NCBI GenBank assembly: GCA_964530525.1
Contig: CAZHBH010000017.1
Coordinates: forward strand, 1-37,263
Direction: 5' to 3'
Origin: CAYNQN01 sp964530525
GTDB lineage: Bacteria; Actinomycetota; Acidimicrobiia; Acidimicrobiales; Acidimicrobilacustridaceae
Length of the DNA: 37,263 nucleotides
Shown here in pieces: positions 17,349 to 25,616 of this stretch; position 1 is the first letter of the stretch, and each line of letters opens with the position of its first letter. The position numbers and the translations under genes were made by a program. The notes below the pieces were generated by a model that was not told where the DNA came from, did no database searches, and was given only the letters and a program-made list of their open reading frames with translations.

Positions 17349-18250
17349 CCTGGTGGTGCAGTGCGATCAAGGACCCCTGGTCCTGGAGCTTCCGCTCCTA
17401 CCCCGGCATCTGGCTGATGATGTTCGTGGTCGTGGGGGCGTACGTCGCCGCATGGGTCCGGCACAGGCGCACAGACCCCGCCCCTCTCGACGCTGCGGAG
17501 CGCCGGGGTCTGTGGTGGTTCGGGCTCGGAGCGGTGGCCCTGTGGCTGGCCACCGACTGGCCCCTCGGGACGCTCGGGTCGGCCTACCTGGCGTCCGTCC
17601 ACATGTTGCAGTACATGATCTATACGCTCGTCGCTGCGCCGCTGCTCCTGCTGGGCACGCCCGAGTGGATGGCCCGAGCCCTCGTCGAGAGGCTGCACCT
17701 GGGCGGCCTGATGCGCGTCCTGGCGAGGCCGGTGGTGGCTGGCGTGCTTTTCAACGTCGTGCTCCTGGCCACCCACGCTCCCTGGACCGTGGACACCTTC
17801 CGTTCGAGCCAGCTGGGGTCCATGGTCCTCGACATCGTCTGGATCCTCTCCGGGTTCCTCCTCTGGCTCCCCATCATCAGCCCGATGCCCGAGCTCCGTG
17901 CGCCTTCGCCACCGGTGCGCTGCGTCTACCTCTTCCTGGCCGCCGGCGTCATGCCGATGATCCCTGGTGCCTTCTTGACCTTCTCGTCGCTTCCCCTCTA
18001 CGCCACCTACGAGCTGGCTCCGAGGGTCGGTTCGATCCCAGCCACCGACGACCAGCAGATCGCGGGCATCCTCATGAAGATCGGCAACATCCCGATCGTC
18101 TGGGGGACGATCTTCGTGATCTTCGCGAAGTGGGCCTTCGCCGACCGCGACCCCGCCTCGGGGAGGCCCGTCGGACTAGGTGCCGAGCCTCTCGCCCACC
18201 CAGGCCCTGCCCTCCTCAACGGTGGCGGTCGCCCAGCAGGGGAAGGGTAG
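17345..18250 (+). CDS. ctaG: CtaG family cytochrome c oxidase assembly membrane protein
   Basis: A 301-residue protein with about seven membrane helices. SVHMLQYMIYTLVAAPLLLLGTPEW (near 84-108) and later WLPIISPMPELRAPS are typical of the caa3-type CtaG family, with His86 and Met87 as potential copper-binding residues. It is needed for insertion of copper into the CuB centre in Bacillus-type systems. The GTG start is coupled to SCO1. The 3' end overlaps the convergent small gene by 75 bases. Confidence 0.88.
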   Translation: MTWWCSAIKDPWSWSFRSYPGIWLMMFVVVGAYVAAWVRHRRTDPAPLDAAERRGLWWFGLGAVALWLATDWPLGTLGSAYLASVHMLQYMIYTLVAAPLLLLGTPEWMARALVERLHLGGLMRVLARPVVAGVLFNVVLLATHAPWTVDTFRSSQLGSMVLDIVWILSGFLLWLPIISPMPELRAPSPPVRCVYLFLAAGVMPMIPGAFLTFSSLPLYATYELAPRVGSIPATDDQQIAGILMKIGNIPIVWGTIFVIFAKWAFADRDPASGRPVGLGAEPLAHPGPALLNGGGRPAGEG

Positions 18251-18585
18251 AGAGAAAGCACCCGAGGCGATCATCTCCTGGACCCCCTCGAGGGTCTCCG
18301 GTCGCACCACTGTCACACCCGCCACCACCACCCTCTCGAGGGCCGGCATCTCCCTGGCCAACCAGGACGAGACCATCTGGACGGGCCCGGGATCGCCTCG
18401 CTGGTAGTCGAACACGAGGCCCATCGGCTCGCCCTGCGAGACGAGCTCGTCGAGCCGCTCGATGATGGCAGTCGCCTCGTCGGCACCGACGCCCTCGCCG
18501 ATCCCCACCACGACCACCGGCCAGGTCGACTCGTCCACGCCGGGGCGGGGACCCTCTTGCTGACGTCCTCCCACGTCACGATCAT
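18176..18585 (-). CDS. Small alpha/beta protein (STAS-like?) with an apparent frameshift near its 5' end
   Basis: The main frame, from GTG 18538, gives 120 residues: a strand WPVVVVGIGEG, helix GADEATAIIERLDELVSQG, strand MGLVFDY, helix VSSWLAREMPALE and strand RVVVAGVTVV, an order like STAS/SpoIIAA-like folds. GTG 18538 has no ribosome-binding site. Upstream, in another frame, ATG 18585 has GGAGGAG at ideal spacing and starts MIVTWEDVSKRVP. Adding one C to the run at 18542-18545 or 18547-18550 would join the two frames into one protein of about 136 residues. It could be a mutation, slippage or a sequence error. It overlaps the 3' end of ctaG by 75 bases. Function unknown. Confidence 0.6.
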
Positions 18586-18612
18586 GCCAGCCATCTCCTC
18601 CGGCCGGGGTGC

Positions 18613-18618
18613 GAGACT
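18613..18618 (+). promoter_or_regulatory. GAGACT -10-like box of the sortase gene
   Basis: GAGACT ends six bases before GTG 18625. It lacks the first T of TANNNT. The complementary strand reads CACAGT two bases further on, which could serve the divergent small gene, so the two promoters may overlap. Confidence 0.35.
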
Positions 18619-18624
18619 GTGGGG

Positions 18625-19440
18625 GTGGAAGGTCGCCCCCCGTCGTCCGGAGGAGAGCCCGAACGCGATCCCGACCGCCTCGTGAAGGCACGTCGGTCGG
18701 CCGCCGGCCGGCACCCGAGCAGGACGGCCCTCCTCGCGGCGGCGTTCCTGGCAGCGTTGGTCGCCCTCGTGGTGACGATCGCAGTCACGGCCGCCCAGGA
18801 CCGGGCGGTGGTCCGAGACGATCCCCTGGCCGGGCTGGACCGTTCCACCCGCAGCCCAGATCCCGACCCGGGATCGGTGGTCATCGAGGGTGCCAGCGGG
18901 GCCTTGCCCGTTCCCGAGGCCCTCCCCACCGATCCCTACGCCGCCACGCCGCAACAGGTCGTAGGCCGCATCCAGATCCCTTCCCTCGGCATCGACGAGC
19001 AGCTCCAGCGCGGCATCACCCTCACGGCCATCGACCGCGGACCCGGGTGGTGGCCGGGGACCGCCATGCCCGGCGAGCTGGGCAACGTGGTCGTGGCGGG
19101 GCACCGCACGACCCACAGCAAGCCCTTCGCGGACCTCCACCTCCTGCAGCCCGGGGAGCTGGTGATCTTCACCACCGACGCGGGCACCTCCACCTACGAG
19201 GTGCGCGGGGTGATCGTGGTTCCGGGCGACTGGATCGACATCGCCGCACAGAGCGAAGCCCATACCGCCACCCTGTTCGCGTGCCATCCCCCCGGTTCGG
19301 CAGCCGAGAGGATCGTCGCCAAGCTGAGGATGGTCGGCCCCGACGGGGCGCCAGTGGACCCCGAAACGGCTCTGCCCGCCCTCGACGCGGAGGCCCAGCG
19401 CACCGAGCACACGCTCGTGATGCGCCCGCCCGAGGGCTGA
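18625..19440 (+). CDS. Class E sortase
   Basis: A 271-residue membrane-anchored transpeptidase. One helix lies at about residues 34-57, followed by a linker and the sortase beta-barrel with catalytic His160 (VVAGHRTTHS), Cys220 (LFACHPPGS) and Arg229 (AERIVAK). The catalytic Cys is followed by HPPGSA, as in class E enzymes of actinobacteria, which attach proteins with LAXTG-type signals to the wall or to pili. No substrate with a sorting signal is in the window, so it is probably a housekeeping enzyme. GTG 18625 fits the promoter spacing; GTG 18619 is in frame. Six bases separate it from lnt. Confidence 0.9.
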   Translation: MEGRPPSSGGEPERDPDRLVKARRSAAGRHPSRTALLAAAFLAALVALVVTIAVTAAQDRAVVRDDPLAGLDRSTRSPDPDPGSVVIEGASGALPVPEALPTDPYAATPQQVVGRIQIPSLGIDEQLQRGITLTAIDRGPGWWPGTAMPGELGNVVVAGHRTTHSKPFADLHLLQPGELVIFTTDAGTSTYEVRGVIVVPGDWIDIAAQSEAHTATLFACHPPGSAAERIVAKLRMVGPDGAPVDPETALPALDAEAQRTEHTLVMRPPEG

Positions 19441-19446
19441 GGCCGC

Positions 19447-21018
19447 GTGGCAGAGGTGGAGGGGGTAGGCAACCCTGCCGGAACGGCACGTCGCACCCAG
19501 GGGTGGACGTGGCCGACGGGCCCGTGGGCCCGATGGCCGGTAGGCACTGCGATCGGCGTGCCGGCGCGGGCGGTGCTCTCTGGGTTGTTGCTGGCCGCAG
19601 CCCTGCCCCCCTGGGGGTGGTGGCCGCTCGCCATCGTGGGGGTGGCGATGTGGGATCGCCTCCTGGCCGAGCGACCGTGGCGCTGCCGGGCAGCGCGCTC
19701 GTGGCTCGTGGCCGTGGCGTGGCTGGCGCCCGGGATGCTCTGGATGTGGGACCTCACCCCCCCGGGGTACGTGGTCGCGGTCGCCTTCTTCGCCTGCTAC
19801 TTCGCCGTGGCCGGAGCACTCGTGCCCGCCTCCGCCCCGGCCCGCTGGGTGGCGCTCCCGGCTGCGCTGGCCGTGGCCGAGATGGCCAGGGCGAGCTTCC
19901 CCTTCGGGGGCGTTCCCCTGGCCACCTTGGCGATCGGGCAGGCAGACGGGCCCCTGGCCCAAGCCGCGAGGCTGGGCACCGCCTACGCCGTGGCCGCACT
20001 GGTGGGGGTCGCCGGTGTGTGCCTGTCGGCTCTCTGGCGCAGGCGGTTCGTCCCCGCGGCTGTCGCCGGCGGGCTGGTGGTCGCGCTGGTCGTGGTCGGT
20101 TCGCTCGCTCCTGCAGGTCAGGTGAGCGAAACGGTGTCGTTCGCGATCGTGCAGGGAGGCGGCGAGCAGGGCACCGGCGTGGCGGACACCGACGAGGCTT
20201 TGGTGTTCGAACGCCACGTCGAGGCGAGCGAGCGGCTCCTGGAAGGATCCGACGAGTCCGCAGGACGTGGCGTGGACCTGGTGATCTGGCCCGAGAACGT
20301 GGTGGCTCTGGAAGGGCTCCTGGAGGGGAGCCCGCAGGAGGCCCGCCTCTCCGAGCTCGCCCGTCGCCTCGACGCCACCCTCGTGATCGGCGTGACCGAG
20401 AAGGGCTCCGATCGCCGGATGCGCAACGCAGCGGTGGTCTTCCTCCCCGACGGGACCGTGTCGGAGCGCTACGAGAAGGTGCGCCGGGTGCCCTTCGGCG
20501 AGTACGTGCCGCTCAGGGGGTTGGTGGAGCGCCTCGCCGGCACGGGTTCGGGCCTTCCTGCCACCGATGCCGTGGTGGGCACTGACCCTGCGGTGGTGAG
20601 CACGCCGGTAGGAGACCTGGCGGTAGCCATCTCGTGGGAGATCTTCTTCACGGGCAGGGTCCGGGAGGGCGTTGCCCTGGGTGGCGAGCTGGTTCTGAAC
20701 CCCACCAACGGCGCCACCTATTGGCTCACCCTGGTGCAGGGGCAGCAGGTCGCCTCCTCCCAGCTGCGGGCCATCGAGACCGGGCGATGGGTGCTGCAGG
20801 CGGCGCCCACCGGCTACAGCGCCGTGGTGGACCAGGGCGGAGCCGTGCTCGCCCGCAGTGACGTGAGCGAGCCTTGGGTGCACCGGGCGACCGCAGAGCT
20901 GCGCGAGGGGGACACGTGGGCGACCCGGCTCGGTCCCCTCGGAACGCTGGTCGTAGCGCTCCTCGCTCTCGCGCTGGGCAACCTATGGGCGGGGCCCTCC
21001 AACACGCCCCACCCATAG
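19447..21018 (+). CDS. lnt: Apolipoprotein N-acyltransferase with Ser in place of the nucleophile Cys
   Basis: A 523-residue protein with an N-terminal membrane part (about six helices, residues 40-220) and a nitrilase-like domain from about residue 228. Lnt transfers an acyl chain to the N-terminal cysteine of lipoproteins. The catalytic Glu283 (IWPEN) and Lys344 (YEKVRRVPFGEYVP) are present, as is the NPTNGATYW segment. At the nucleophile, where Lnt has CYE, this protein has ISWE: Ser396 (codon TCG at 20632-20634), then Trp397 and Glu398. Family identity is clear, but activity is uncertain; it may use Ser or have another role. GTG start, six bases after the sortase stop. Confidence 0.88.
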   Translation: MAEVEGVGNPAGTARRTQGWTWPTGPWARWPVGTAIGVPARAVLSGLLLAAALPPWGWWPLAIVGVAMWDRLLAERPWRCRAARSWLVAVAWLAPGMLWMWDLTPPGYVVAVAFFACYFAVAGALVPASAPARWVALPAALAVAEMARASFPFGGVPLATLAIGQADGPLAQAARLGTAYAVAALVGVAGVCLSALWRRRFVPAAVAGGLVVALVVVGSLAPAGQVSETVSFAIVQGGGEQGTGVADTDEALVFERHVEASERLLEGSDESAGRGVDLVIWPENVVALEGLLEGSPQEARLSELARRLDATLVIGVTEKGSDRRMRNAAVVFLPDGTVSERYEKVRRVPFGEYVPLRGLVERLAGTGSGLPATDAVVGTDPAVVSTPVGDLAVAISWEIFFTGRVREGVALGGELVLNPTNGATYWLTLVQGQQVASSQLRAIETGRWVLQAAPTGYSAVVDQGGAVLARSDVSEPWVHRATAELREGDTWATRLGPLGTLVVALLALALGNLWAGPSNTPHP

Positions 21019-21067
21019 GCCGCACCAGTTGAGACGACAGATCCCCCTGTGGACGTGTCCATCTGCC

Positions 21068-21192
21068 GCGCGATCGCAGGTGAATGCAACAAAGCCCTGC
21101 GATAGCGCCCTTGAGGATACTCATGAGTAGCCATCCGCACAAGGGCGTCCCGCCGTTCCCGGGACCGGCGGGCGGCGGATCCGCCCGGTCCC
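21068..21192 (+). other. Densely structured intergenic element with competing hairpins
   Basis: Between lnt and the GT4 gene, three perfect or near-perfect stems occur in 125 bases. ATCGCAGG (21073-21080) pairs with CCTGCGAT (21096-21103), extendable by GCGC/GCGC (21068-21071 with 21105-21108). CGCCCTTG (21106-21113) pairs with CAAGGGCG (21140-21147), enclosing GGAT/ATCC and the palindrome TACTCATGAGTA (21118-21129). GGGACCGG (21161-21168) pairs with CCGGTCCC (21185-21192), enclosing GGCGGATCCGCC, but CCCGCCG (21149-21155) competes by pairing with 21166-21172. The element ends 54 bases before the next start codon. I cannot match it to a known riboswitch. It could be an attenuator, a regulatory leader or a terminator for lnt. 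Confidence 0.45.
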
Positions 21193-21246
21193 GGACAGCG
21201 GGATCATTTGACCGTTCCAGGGCCACCAGATGAGACTTGGCGGCTT

Positions 21247-22617
21247 ATGCAGTCCAGGGGGACGGCCCCAGCGGCCGAACGCGCCGCGGATGGCGGCCTG
21301 GCGCTGAACGTCGCCTTCCTCGCCTACAGGGGCAAGCGCCACGTGGGCGGCCAGGGCGTCTACACGCGCCACCTCACCAAGGCGCTCACCGACCTGGGTC
21401 ACCACGTCGAGGTGCTCGGCGGGCAGCCCTACCCCGAGCTCGACGACCGGGTACCGCTCGTGGAGCTGCCCAGCCTCGACATCTACAACGACCACTTCCC
21501 CATGCGGATGCCAGGTCTCTGGGAGCTCAAGTCGTTCGGCGACTGGGTGGAGGTCACCACCTTCTCCACGGGCACCTTCCCCGAGCCCCTCGCCTTCAGC
21601 GTCCGCGCCTGGCAGCACCTCCGGACCCGCACCGGCGACTTCGACCTCGTTCAGGACAACCAGTGCCTCGGCTACGGGCTACTGGGCATCGAGCGCCTGG
21701 GCCTGCCGGTCCTCGCCACCATCCACCACCCCATCACGGTCGACCGCCGCCTCGAGATGGAGCACGCCGAGACGGCCTGGCAGCGCTTCTCCAAGTCCCG
21801 GTGGTACGCCTTCACCAAGATGCAGTCCCGTGTCGCGAGCCGCATGACCCGGGTGCTCACGGTTTCGCAGAACTCCAACAAGGACATCAACGCCGACCAC
21901 GGCGTGCCGCTGGAGCGCATGAACGTCGTGCCGGTGGGGGTAGACCAGAACCTCTTCCGCCCGCTCGACGGCGTACGTCGGATCCCGGGCCGACTCGTCA
22001 CCACAGCCAGCGCGGACGTGACGATGAAGGGACTTCGCTACCTCCTCGAGGCCGTCGCCAAGCTGCGCACGGAGCGCCACGTCGAGCTCGTCGTGATCGG
22101 CCGACTCAAAGAAGGTGGGCCCTCGGCGCGCATCATCGACGAGCTCGGACTGCGCGACGCCGTCACGTTCGTCACCGGGGTGCCCGAGGAGCGGATCATC
22201 GAGCTCTACTCAGAGGCAGAGGTGGCGGTGGTGCCCTCGTTGTACGAGGGCTTCTCGCTCCCCGCCATCGAGGCGATGTCGTGCGGGGTGCCCCTGGTGG
22301 CCACCACGGGGGGTGCCCTCCCTGAGGTGGTCGGCACCGACGGTGAGACCGCTCTGCTCGTGTCCCCGGGCGACAGCGACGCCCTCGCCGCCCGCATCCG
22401 CACGGCTCTCGACGATCCCGAGCTGCGAGCCCGAGTGGGCGCTGCGGGCCGGCAGCGCGTCATCGACCGCTGGACCTGGCGGCACACAGCCGTGGGCACG
22501 GTGGAGCAGTACCGGGCACTCCTCGACGAGACCGCCCACATCCAGGCTCGCCGTCCCGGCGGCGCCGGCAACGCACCCCGCTACCGCCGGCGGTACGCGA
22601 GCGCGGGGACCAGCTGA
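21247..22617 (+). CDS. GT4-family glycosyltransferase
   Basis: About 456 residues from ATG 21247 (TTG 21208 is in frame). A GT-B retaining glycosyltransferase: the N-terminal donor loop VAFLAYRGKRHVGGQGVYTRHL lies near residues 22-43, and the C-terminal nucleotide-sugar site has VVPSLYEGFSLPAIEAMSCG with the E-x7-E pair. No membrane segment is seen, so it works on the cytoplasmic face. It opens a three-gene unit with a methyltransferase (3-base gap) and a toroid protein (GTGA overlap). The arrangement resembles the mycobacterial Rv0225/Rv0224c neighbourhood of GT4 plus methyltransferase. A GAGACT box (21232-21237) lies 9 bases before the ATG. Acceptor unknown. Confidence 0.88.
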   Translation: MQSRGTAPAAERAADGGLALNVAFLAYRGKRHVGGQGVYTRHLTKALTDLGHHVEVLGGQPYPELDDRVPLVELPSLDIYNDHFPMRMPGLWELKSFGDWVEVTTFSTGTFPEPLAFSVRAWQHLRTRTGDFDLVQDNQCLGYGLLGIERLGLPVLATIHHPITVDRRLEMEHAETAWQRFSKSRWYAFTKMQSRVASRMTRVLTVSQNSNKDINADHGVPLERMNVVPVGVDQNLFRPLDGVRRIPGRLVTTASADVTMKGLRYLLEAVAKLRTERHVELVVIGRLKEGGPSARIIDELGLRDAVTFVTGVPEERIIELYSEAEVAVVPSLYEGFSLPAIEAMSCGVPLVATTGGALPEVVGTDGETALLVSPGDSDALAARIRTALDDPELRARVGAAGRQRVIDRWTWRHTAVGTVEQYRALLDETAHIQARRPGGAGNAPRYRRRYASAGTS

Positions 22618-22620
22618 CCC

Positions 22621-23382
22621 ATGCTCACGGTCGACTACGACGAGCTGGGCCTCCGGCCGGGTGAGCTGCTGCTCGACCTCGGCTGCGGGTTCGGGCGCCA
22701 CGCCTTCGAGGGCCTCCGAAGAGGTGCCAGGGTGGTGGCCTGCGACCTCTCCGTCCCCGAGCTGGAGCAGGTCCGATCGCTGTTCGAGGCGATGGTGCTG
22801 GCGGGCGAGGCCCCTCCGGACGGCATGGCCACCGCCACCACCGGCGACGCCACCTGCCTGCCCTTTCCCGACGACACGTTCGACCGGATCATCGCCTCGG
22901 AGGTCATGGAGCACATAGGCGACGACGGCGCCGCCCTGGCCGAGCTGGTGAGGGTGCTGCGTCCCGGGGGCTCCATCGCCATCACGGTGCCCGCCTGGTT
23001 GCCCGAGAAGGTCTGCTGGATGCTCTCCGACGAGTACCACGCACCCGCGGCCGAGGGTGGCCACGTGCGCATCTACACCGAGAGCGCCCTGCGCCAGAAG
23101 ATGTCGGCCGCGGGTCTGGTCCCCGAAGGCTCCCACCAAGCGCACGCCCTGCACACGCCCTACTGGTGGCTGCGCTGCGCGGTGGGGCCCAACAACGACG
23201 ACTTCCCGCTCGTGAAGCTCTACCACCGACTGCTCGTTTGGGACATCGAGCAGCGCTCCCCCATCACGCGCGTCCCCGAGAGGATCCTCAACCCGGTGCT
23301 CGGCAAGAGCCTCGTGGTCTACGCGACCAAGCCCGTCGGCGCCTCCCTCGGGGCCGACGACGGCGTGGAGGTGGCGGCGTGA
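22621..23382 (+). CDS. Class I SAM-dependent methyltransferase
   Basis: A 253-residue protein with motif I LLDLGCGFGRHAFEG at about residues 17-31, the acidic motif II ACDLS near 42, CLPFPDDTFDRIIASEVMEHI (motifs III-IV, about 80-100) and the LRPGGSIAITVP strand typical of Methyltransf_11 enzymes. The C-terminal third (YHAPAAEGGHVRIY, then HALHTPYWWLRC) is specific and may bind the lipid or sugar acceptor. It starts 3 bases after the GT4 stop and overlaps the next gene by GTGA, so it is likely to modify the product of the same pathway. Confidence 0.9.
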   Translation: MLTVDYDELGLRPGELLLDLGCGFGRHAFEGLRRGARVVACDLSVPELEQVRSLFEAMVLAGEAPPDGMATATTGDATCLPFPDDTFDRIIASEVMEHIGDDGAALAELVRVLRPGGSIAITVPAWLPEKVCWMLSDEYHAPAAEGGHVRIYTESALRQKMSAAGLVPEGSHQAHALHTPYWWLRCAVGPNNDDFPLVKLYHRLLVWDIEQRSPITRVPERILNPVLGKSLVVYATKPVGASLGADDGVEVAA

Positions 23383-24461
23383 CCCGAATGCTCCCCGAGG
23401 TCCCAGGCGTCATCTCCGGCGCCCAGGTGCGCGAGACGGTCGACGCCCTGGCCTCCTGGCAGCTCGCGGACGGCATGATCCCCTGGTTCCCCGGCGGCCA
23501 CGCCGACCCGTGGAACCACGTTGAGGCCGCCATGGCGCTCGCCATCGGTGGTAGGCGCGCAGAGGCCGAGAGGGCCTACGACTGGCTGGTCGGCAAGCAG
23601 CGCCCCGACGGGTCCTGGCACCAGTACTACCGCGAGACCCACGTGGAGCAGGACAAGCTGGACGCCAACACCATCGCCTACGTGGCGACCGGCGTTTGGC
23701 ACCACTGGCTGCTGTTCGGCGACCGGGGCTTCGTGGAGGCGATGTGGTCGGTGGTGGAGAAGGCCATCGACTTCGTGCTCGAGCTGCAGACCCCGCGGGG
23801 CGAGATCATCTGGGCGCGCCACGCCGATGGCACGCCGTGGTCCTTCGCCCTGCTCACGGGATCGTCGAGCATCTGCCACAGCCTCCGCTGCGCCATCGCC
23901 CTTGCGGATCTGGGAGGCCACGAGAGGCCCGACTGGGAGCTCTCGGCGGCTCGGCTGGCCGACGTGATCGCCGCTCACGTGCGTGGGGAGGGCGGCGACG
24001 CCTTCGCCCCCAAGCACCGCTGGGCCATGGACTGGTACTACCCGGTGCTCGCCGGGGTCGTCGACCGCGAGCTGGGGGCAGAGAGGCTCGCCGAGCGCGC
24101 CGACACCTTCGTGGTCGAGGGGATGGGCGTCCGCTGCGTCAGCGACCGCCCGTGGGTCACGGCCGCCGAGACCTGCGAATGCCTTCTTGCCATGCTCAGC
24201 GTCGGTGAGAGGGAGACCGCCCTCGCCCTGTTCGAGTGGGCGCAGCAGCTCCGCGCACCCGACGGGCACTACTGGACGGGGATCGTGTTCCCGGAGATGG
24301 TCCACTTCCCCGGCGATGAGAAGACCACGTACACCGACGCCTCCATCGTGCTCGCAGCCGACGCCCTCAGCGGCGCCAGCCCCGCCTCCGACCTCTTCGT
24401 GGATCACGACGCGCTCCCCGCGCTCATCTCCACCGAGGTGGGCGACCCCACCCTCGACTAG
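23379..24461 (+). CDS. Alpha/alpha-toroid protein (annotated family name: prenyltransferase-like)
   Basis: A 360-residue protein with repeated helical segments of the six-hairpin or prenyltransferase type: QLADGMIPWFPGGHADPWNHVEAAMALAIGG (about 27-57), AYDWLVGKQRPDGSWHQYY and later TAAETCECLLAMLSVG. Proteins with this pattern are usually labelled prenyltransferase or terpene-cyclase-like, but the DGSW and HxxxPW features also fit glycoside-hydrolase toroids. I see no DDxD isoprenoid motif. Context with GT4 and methyltransferase suggests action on a glycan or a polyprenyl carrier. The GTG start is in the GTGA overlap; ATG 23388 is an alternative. Confidence 0.75.
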   Translation: MTRMLPEVPGVISGAQVRETVDALASWQLADGMIPWFPGGHADPWNHVEAAMALAIGGRRAEAERAYDWLVGKQRPDGSWHQYYRETHVEQDKLDANTIAYVATGVWHHWLLFGDRGFVEAMWSVVEKAIDFVLELQTPRGEIIWARHADGTPWSFALLTGSSSICHSLRCAIALADLGGHERPDWELSAARLADVIAAHVRGEGGDAFAPKHRWAMDWYYPVLAGVVDRELGAERLAERADTFVVEGMGVRCVSDRPWVTAAETCECLLAMLSVGERETALALFEWAQQLRAPDGHYWTGIVFPEMVHFPGDEKTTYTDASIVLAADALSGASPASDLFVDHDALPALISTEVGDPTLD

Positions 24462-24470
24462 GGGAAGCCG

Positions 24471-25616
24471 TCAGGCACGGGCCACTGGATGGCGCCAGCT
24501 GCGCCGGGTCGCCCACACCACCCAGCCCAGCGCTCCCACGGGGATCTCCAGCAGGTACGTGAACCCCCTGAACAGCAGGACCGCCGCCGCCGAGGCCGCC
24601 TCGGGGCCGCCGAAGGCGATGAGCGCCGCCACGGTGCCGGCCTCCACGAAACCCACGCCGCTCGGCGTGATCGAGATGGTCGTGAGGAGGTTGGCGAAGG
24701 CGAAGGCACCCAGCACCTCCACCCACCCCAGCTCGTCGGTGGTCGTTCCGAGCGCCCTCACGCAACCGAGCAGCAGCAGGAACTGGCCGGCGTTGTAGGC
24801 GAGCATCCACAGCGTGAGCCTCAGCCAGCGGGTGCGGAGCAGGCCGATGCTCTGATGGCGGAAGTCGAGCACGGCGCCGCCAACCTCGAACGAGCGGTTC
24901 AGCAGGCACCCCAGGGGCCGGGCGGCGCGATCGGCGACGCTGCCCACCCAGAGGGCCAGGCGCTCGCTGCGCAGCACCAGCGCGAGGGCTGCCACCCCCA
25001 GACCCACCACGACCACCCCGAGGATCGCCGGGGCCACCAGTTGGCCGTTGGCGTGGCCGCCGATCACGAGAACGACGAGGGCGAGCACCGGTATCACGAG
25101 CTTGGCGAAGACGTTCCAGATGCCGGTGACGAGTATGGACAGCGTGATGGCGGGTGCCTGGAAGCCCCACGACATGCCCATGGCATAGGTCGCTCCTACC
25201 CCGACTGCACCCCCGAACGGGACCACGTTCGACACCGCGCTCCCCGCCAGGTTGAGCACGAGCGCCTGGGCCACGCCGAGGCCGGGTAGAGAAGCGGTGA
25301 GGACCCCGGTGTAGGTGAGCATCACGACCACCCAGAAGGCGAAGAGCAACACCATGAGACCCACGTCGAGCTGGCCGAACTGCTCGAAGATCTCTCGGTA
25401 CTCCGAGCCGCTGATGGCGGGGATGGCGAACACGAAGGCCGCCACCACGAAAGAGAGCGACACGACGGTCTCGACGATCCGCCGGGTGCGAGACTTGCCG
25501 GCCAAGGAGCTCTCGACGATCTCCACGGGGACGTGGAGGGCCTCCGCTCCCTCCGCTTCGATCTCCTGCGCGCTGGGAAGGCCGTGCTCGGCCGGCGGGC
25601 GCCTTGCAGTGCTCAC
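24471..25616 (-). CDS. Lysylphosphatidylglycerol synthase-like transmembrane protein (UPF0104 family)
   Basis: A 381-residue polytopic protein with about eight helices starting near residue 53, after a 50-residue cytoplasmic N-terminus. LPGLGVAQALVLNLAGSAVSNVVPFGGAVGVGATY and TISITPSGVGFVEAG are hallmarks of this family, which shares the flippase-like half of MprF and lacks the aminoacyl-transfer half. A role in moving a lipid or glycolipid across the membrane is plausible. The GTG start overlaps the PIG-L stop by GTGA, tying membrane transfer to deacetylation. Confidence 0.85.
   Translation of the reverse strand: MSTARRPPAEHGLPSAQEIEAEGAEALHVPVEIVESSLAGKSRTRRIVETVVSLSFVVAAFVFAIPAISGSEYREIFEQFGQLDVGLMVLLFAFWVVVMLTYTGVLTASLPGLGVAQALVLNLAGSAVSNVVPFGGAVGVGATYAMGMSWGFQAPAITLSILVTGIWNVFAKLVIPVLALVVLVIGGHANGQLVAPAILGVVVVGLGVAALALVLRSERLALWVGSVADRAARPLGCLLNRSFEVGGAVLDFRHQSIGLLRTRWLRLTLWMLAYNAGQFLLLLGCVRALGTTTDELGWVEVLGAFAFANLLTTISITPSGVGFVEAGTVAALIAFGGPEAASAAAVLLFRGFTYLLEIPVGALGWVVWATRRSWRHPVARA

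Noticed and set aside
18031..18045. GGTTCGATCCC, reminiscent of a tRNA T-arm
   Set aside because: It lies inside ctaG, and no acceptor or anticodon stems can be drawn around it.
18313..20883. Very long open frame on the minus strand opposite sortase and lnt
   Set aside because: Its translation has no family motifs and is rich in Arg, Gly, His and Pro, typical of an antisense frame in GC-rich DNA; the plus strand carries clear catalytic motifs over the same bases.
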